Assembly (NCBI GenBank): GCA_955652255.1
Contig: CATPAW010000076.1
Span: 1 to 9,167, forward strand
DNA length: 9,167 nt
Direction: 5' to 3'
Source: an uncultured Chthoniobacterales bacterium
Lineage (GTDB): Bacteria; Verrucomicrobiota; Verrucomicrobiia; Chthoniobacterales; UBA10450
The notes below the pieces were generated by a model, which saw only the letters and a program-made list of their open reading frames with translations, was not told the DNA's origin and ran no database searches. Below are positions 6,241 to 9,167 of this stretch, one piece after another; within the stretch, counting starts at the first letter, position 1, and the number at the start of each line of letters is the position of its first letter. A program made the translations under genes and the position numbers.

Positions 6241-6323
6241 CGTTGTAGCTGCCGCTGGCTCTGGCGGCAGAACCGCATGTCATTTGTTCGACGCTGCCGC
6301 TGAGGACAGCGGCAGCTACAACG
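6241..6323 (+). repeat. Palindromic repeat with perfect 17-bp ends
   Basis: CGTTGTAGCTGCCGCTG at 6241-6257 is the exact reverse complement of 6307-6323. Each end also forms its own hairpin: CTGCCGC at 6249-6255 with GCGGCAG at 6264-6270, and GCTGCCGCTG at 6293-6302 with CAGCGGCAGC at 6307-6316 (10 bp, AGGA loop). It lies between two convergent genes and could stop transcription from either side, though no T-run is present. It overlaps the last codons and the stop of the minus-strand glycosyltransferase. Confidence 0.8.
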
Positions 6324-7038
6324 GCGCCCGTTTTACTCGCAGCGCAATCACCTCGAGCAGCATCCGCAAGCTGTCGTGAATGAAATGAACTTTGCTGCCT
6401 TCCCGATGATTCCAGCGCACCGGAATCTCGCGCAGGCGCAATCCGGCGCGCTGCGCGAGATAAAGGAGCTCGACATCGAAAGCAAACCCCTCGATTCGCG
6501 CGGCTTCCAAAATTGGCCGGCAAACATCGAGACGAAAAGCTTTGAAGCCGCATTGTGTGTCCCAAAACGGAAGTCCGGTTGTGACACGCGCGAGCAAATT
6601 GAAAATCCGACCGGCGGTTTCTCGACGCCATGGTTGATGTTCACCAATCAAGCCGCGATCCAGCGCGCGCGATCCAAAGGCAAGATCGACATCGTCATTT
6701 GCGATCGGCCCGATCACTTTGGGAGTTTCTTCAAGCGGCGTGGACAGATCGGCATCAAAAAACAGAGCGATCGGTCTTTGCGCCGCCAACAATCCTTTTC
6801 GAACGGCCGCGCCTTTCCCGCGGTTCGGAAAATTCTCAAGCAAACGAGTTTCAATCTTCGCGCTGGCTAAGGTTTCACGAGCGATTGTCGATGTTGCGTC
6901 GGTCGATCCGTCGTTAACGACGATTAATTCGCTGTCCGGGCTGATTTGCAAAAGATAATCGAGCGTTGCGCGGATGGAATCGCCGATCCGCGCGGCTTCG
7001 TTAAAGCAAGGAATAACAACGGAAAACGCGGGCAACAT
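6316..7038 (-). CDS. GT2 family glycosyltransferase, ALG5/DPM1-like
   Basis: This is a 240-residue cytoplasmic or membrane-associated GT-A enzyme, expected to transfer a sugar from a nucleotide-sugar to a polyprenyl phosphate. Motifs: FSVVIPCFNEA at 5-15, LIVVNDGSTDAT at 38-49 (nucleotide binding), GKGAAVRKG at 74-82, the metal-binding DAD at 95-97 in FFDADLSTP, DTQCGFKAF at 160-168 and EIPVRWNHREGSKV at 204-217. The last two are typical of dolichyl-phosphate beta-glucosyltransferase-like members. No C-terminal membrane segments are present, unlike GtrB/ArnC-type relatives. The ATG at 7038 is chosen because it starts right before the first beta strand. A TTG at 7125 lies inside a hairpin repeat. 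The final codons and TAG fall in the repeat at 6307-6323. The acceptor and sugar cannot be told from sequence. Confidence 0.92.
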   Translation of the reverse strand: MLPAFSVVIPCFNEAARIGDSIRATLDYLLQISPDSELIVVNDGSTDATSTIARETLASAKIETRLLENFPNRGKGAAVRKGLLAAQRPIALFFDADLSTPLEETPKVIGPIANDDVDLAFGSRALDRGLIGEHQPWRRETAGRIFNLLARVTTGLPFWDTQCGFKAFRLDVCRPILEAARIEGFAFDVELLYLAQRAGLRLREIPVRWNHREGSKVHFIHDSLRMLLEVIALRVKRAPL

Positions 7039-7049
7039 GGCGAAACGGT

Positions 7050-7176
7050 TGTAGAGGCGCGTGTCCTTACGCGCAATCTTTGTCATTCCGAGCGAAATCG
7101 ACGAATCTCTCGTTTTTAACAGCAAGAGATGTCTCGACTAACGCTCGACATGACAACTGAGAGAGCCGCCTCTACA
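7050..7176 (-). repeat. Nested palindromic repeat with TGTCATTCCGAGCG hairpin
   Basis: An outer perfect 10-bp pair, TGTAGAGGCG at 7050-7059 with CGCCTCTACA at 7167-7176, encloses two hairpins. One is short (GCGCGT 7057-7062 with ACGCGC 7069-7074). The other is long and imperfect, with arm 7081-7110 starting TGTCATTCCGAGCG and arm 7125-7155 ending CGCTCGACATGACA, about 24 of 30 positions paired. It fills the gap between two minus-strand genes, starting 3 nt after the stop of the asparaginase-like gene, and may end its transcript. Strings of the TGTCATTCCGAGCG kind are familiar from intergenic repeats in many environmental genomes. Confidence 0.75.
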
Positions 7177-7179
7177 GCA

Positions 7180-8298
7180 TTATTTGTAAATTTCGACGAC
7201 GAATTTGCCATCAAGATCGACATGTCCCCGGTACATGCCGGAGGTGTTGAACGGCAGCGCCATATTACCTTTAGCATCGATCGCGATCAGTCCGCCGCTG
7301 CCGTCGAGCTTTGCGACTTTATCGAGCACGGTTTGCGCGGCCTCCCGCAATTTCATTCCGCGGTATTCGATCAAGGCGGAAATGTCGTGTGCCACAGTCG
7401 CGCGAATGAAATATTCGCCATCGCCGGTTGCCGAAACCGCGCAGGTCGCATTGTTCGCGTAAGTGCCACCGCCGATAATGGGTGAATCGCCAACTCGTCC
7501 CGCGCGTTTGTTCGTCGTTCCACCGGTCGATGTTGCGGCGGCGAGATTACCTTGTTGATCAAGCGCGACCGCGCCCACCGTGCCATGTCGATCTTGATCG
7601 GTAATGATGAATTTCTTTTCACCAGCGCCGCCGCTTTTTTCAGCTTTCTTAATTTTCTGGAGCGCGTCCCACCGTTCCTGCGTGAAGAAATATTTTTGAT
7701 CGACAAGTTGTACTCCGTTTTCCTTCGCGAAGACTTCGGCGCCTTCGCCATCCATCATGACGTGTCCCGATTTTTCCATGACCAGCCGCGCCAGGCTCAC
7801 TGGGTTCTTAATGTGCTTCAAACTCGCGACCGTACCGGCCTTGAGTGTATTCCCGTCCATGATGGCCGCGTCCAATTCGTTCGTACCAGCGCTCGTGAAG
7901 ACCGCGCCCTTGCCAGCGTTGAAATGCGGATCGTCTTCCAGGACGCCCACGGCGGCTTCGGTCGCATCGAGACTCGAGCCGCCGCGCTTTAAGATTTCGT
8001 AGCCGGCAGCCAGCGCGCGTTCCAAGCCAGCGCGATATTCACGCTCAGCTTCCGGCGTCATCCTGCTGCGATCAATCGTCCCCGCGCCACCGTGGATCAC
8101 GAGCCCGAACTTTCTCTGGTTAGTTTGCATCGTTTGGTTAGTCGCGGGATTTTTCGCGCTGCCTTCCTGAGACCGCGTTTGATTGAATGCCGTTGCGGCC
8201 AATAGCGCAACTGCGACAAGGGATTTAGATCGCCAACACACAACTATCGGCAAAACTTTAGACGCCTGGCCTCCACGATGTCGAAAGCTTTCGCCCAT
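7180..8298 (-). CDS. Isoaspartyl peptidase / L-asparaginase, Ntn-hydrolase type, secreted
   Basis: This is a 372-residue plant-type asparaginase (family T2) that hydrolyses L-asparagine and beta-aspartyl dipeptides after self-cleavage into alpha and beta chains. The start at 8298 is supported by AGGGGGG 6 nt upstream. Residues 1-45 contain basic residues and a hydrophobic run LVAVALLAATAF, consistent with export. The enzyme starts at about 63 (KFGLVIHGGAG) and has FNAGKGAVFTSAGTNELDAAIMDG at 126-149. After a linker ending DQDRHG comes the nucleophile Thr240 (G-TVGAVALD), the expected autocleavage point. STGGTTNKRAGRVGDSP at 257-273 gives the substrate-binding Arg and Asp residues, and GGGTYA follows. 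All expected active-site parts are present. An in-frame upstream extension to 8436 would overlap the divergent mlaE-like gene and is not preferred. The job is probably nitrogen scavenging or turnover of isoaspartyl peptides in the periplasm. Confidence 0.93.
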   Translation of the reverse strand: MGESFRHRGGQASKVLPIVVCWRSKSLVAVALLAATAFNQTRSQEGSAKNPATNQTMQTNQRKFGLVIHGGAGTIDRSRMTPEAEREYRAGLERALAAGYEILKRGGSSLDATEAAVGVLEDDPHFNAGKGAVFTSAGTNELDAAIMDGNTLKAGTVASLKHIKNPVSLARLVMEKSGHVMMDGEGAEVFAKENGVQLVDQKYFFTQERWDALQKIKKAEKSGGAGEKKFIITDQDRHGTVGAVALDQQGNLAAATSTGGTTNKRAGRVGDSPIIGGGTYANNATCAVSATGDGEYFIRATVAHDISALIEYRGMKLREAAQTVLDKVAKLDGSGGLIAIDAKGNMALPFNTSGMYRGHVDLDGKFVVEIYK

Positions 8299-8375
8299 GA
8301 TTAACCCCCCTGGGTGTCGATCTTGATACCCGACGCAAGTCGCGTTTCGCATTTTCTTCTTTTCCGCATCGCGAG
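8299..8375. promoter_or_regulatory. Divergent promoter spacer
   Basis: The 77 bp between the asparaginase-like start (8298, minus) and the MlaE-like start (8376, plus) must hold the 5' signals of both genes unless transcripts overlap. The only clear signal is the minus-strand AGGGGGG (8305-8311). I see no convincing -35/-10 pair in either direction and no operator-like palindrome. Confidence 0.5.
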
Positions 8376-9167
8376 ATGGGGCAACTTGCCGTGACCATGG
8401 CGAATACGCGCGCAGATAGCCAAACCCTGCCGGCAAACCCGGTGGGGGTCGTGCAAGGAATCGGTGCCCTTGGCCGCAGTTTTCTGCGCGAAGTGGGCAG
8501 CATGTTCTGGTTCATCGTTCAAACCTTCGAGGAAACGCTCGAGCGCATCGGGCAAGGACGCGTGCCCTTCCGCGCCGTTAGCTTTTTTCGCCACACCGAG
8601 CGCGCCGGTGTCGATTCGGTGCCGCTGGTCGGGCTGGTATCATTCTTCCTCGGTCTAACGATGGCCTTGTTGACCGGCTACCAACTGCAACGATTTGGGA
8701 CCGAGCGATTGGTTCCGGGGTTGGTTGCCATCGGCTTTACGCGAGAACTGGGGCCGTTGCTTACCGGTATCATGATGGCGGCGCGCATCGGCGCCGCGTT
8801 TACAGCCGAGCTCGGGACGATGCAGGTCTCCGAGGAAGTCGAAGCGATTGAAGCGATGGGAATTGGGCCGCTGCGCTTTCTCGTCGCGCCGCGCATGCTG
8901 GCGCTGTTTTTTTTAATGCCATGTCTTTCCACGGTCTCGAACATCGCGGCCATCTTCGCCAGCAGCCTTGTCTGCAAGGCTTATTTCAGCATCGCGTTCG
9001 TGTACTTTCTCGATCTCGTCAAGGACGCATTGCTCATCCGCGACATCATCACGGGAATATTGAAGAGTCTTATGTTCGGTCTGCTTATCGGCGGGATCGC
9101 TTGTTATCGTGGGTTGACGGTCGAAGGCGGGGCGGCCGGCGTTGGAACATCGACAACATCAAGCGTG
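8376..9167 (+). CDS. MlaE-family ABC transporter permease, C-terminus cut off by window end
   Basis: This frame is open for 264 codons to the last base with no stop, so the gene continues to the right. It is the membrane permease of an Mla-type ABC system that moves phospholipids between the inner and outer membranes of Gram-negative bacteria, together with an ATPase (MlaF) and an MCE protein (MlaD). After a polar N-terminus of about 20 residues and an amphipathic stretch, hydrophobic segments include VPLVGLVSFFLGLTMALLTG. The family signature ELGPLLTGIMMAARIGAAFTAELGTM (in two overlapping blocks), then VSEEVEAIEAMGI and FLVAPRMLAL, is clear. The end reads LTVEGGAAGVG, near the usual C-terminus, so perhaps 20 residues are missing. 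ATGs at 8376 and 8397 (and GTG at 8391) are possible starts, and no strong Shine-Dalgarno decides. The ATPase and MCE genes are expected downstream, outside the window. Confidence 0.92.
   Translation, partial: MGQLAVTMANTRADSQTLPANPVGVVQGIGALGRSFLREVGSMFWFIVQTFEETLERIGQGRVPFRAVSFFRHTERAGVDSVPLVGLVSFFLGLTMALLTGYQLQRFGTERLVPGLVAIGFTRELGPLLTGIMMAARIGAAFTAELGTMQVSEEVEAIEAMGIGPLRFLVAPRMLALFFLMPCLSTVSNIAAIFASSLVCKAYFSIAFVYFLDLVKDALLIRDIITGILKSLMFGLLIGGIACYRGLTVEGGAAGVGTSTTSSV

Noticed and set aside
7039..7125. Upstream TTG start for the glycosyltransferase at 7125
   Set aside because: The added residues come from the TGTCATTCCGAGCG hairpin. The GT2 fold starts right after the ATG at 7038.
8299..8436. 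Longer start of the asparaginase-like gene at 8436
   Set aside because: It overlaps the MlaE-like N-terminus, while the ATG at 8298 has a strong AGGGGGG ribosome-binding site and leads into a signal peptide.

Overview
The window carries a bacterial translation and housekeeping block followed by a looser set of unrelated genes. Base composition is moderately GC-rich, starts are mostly ATG, and Shine-Dalgarno sequences are weak or absent except at the asparaginase-like gene. I infer a soil-type, Gram-negative, possibly Verrucomicrobiota (Chthoniobacterales-like) genome. The reasons are an MlaE-type permease, secreted proteins with signal peptides, and spacers packed with short palindromic repeats (AACGTTCAA, GGCAGCTACAA, TGTCATTCCGAGCG types). 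The taxonomic guess is from memory and not proven here.

Left part, + strand: a possible tail of an upstream gene (2-82), rplT (L20), a hairpin-rich spacer, then pheS and pheT separated by 3 nt. These supply a ribosomal protein and both subunits of phenylalanyl-tRNA synthetase. After pheT comes a 426-nt gene-free stretch. It holds an imperfect hairpin, a structured RNA that I read as 6S RNA (ssrS) ending in a strong intrinsic terminator, and a repeat cluster directly in front of carA.

Middle part: carA (small, glutamine-hydrolysing subunit of carbamoyl-phosphate synthase) is full length and keeps its catalytic residues, but an in-frame TAA interrupts it at codon 253. Next is a small secreted protein rich in conserved-looking Cys and His, of unknown function.

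Right part: on the minus strand lie a GT2 family glycosyltransferase of the ALG5/DPM1-like type and a secreted Thr-nucleophile isoaspartyl peptidase/asparaginase. Diverging from the latter is an MlaE-like lipid-transport permease that runs off the window end. Palindromic repeats occupy almost every spacer, and one supplies the stop codon of the glycosyltransferase.

I see no phage, CRISPR, transposase or defence locus. The most notable items are the interrupted carA, the 6S RNA candidate, a Gly-Tyr-Ser insertion in PheS, and the cloverleaf-like spacer between rplT and pheS.
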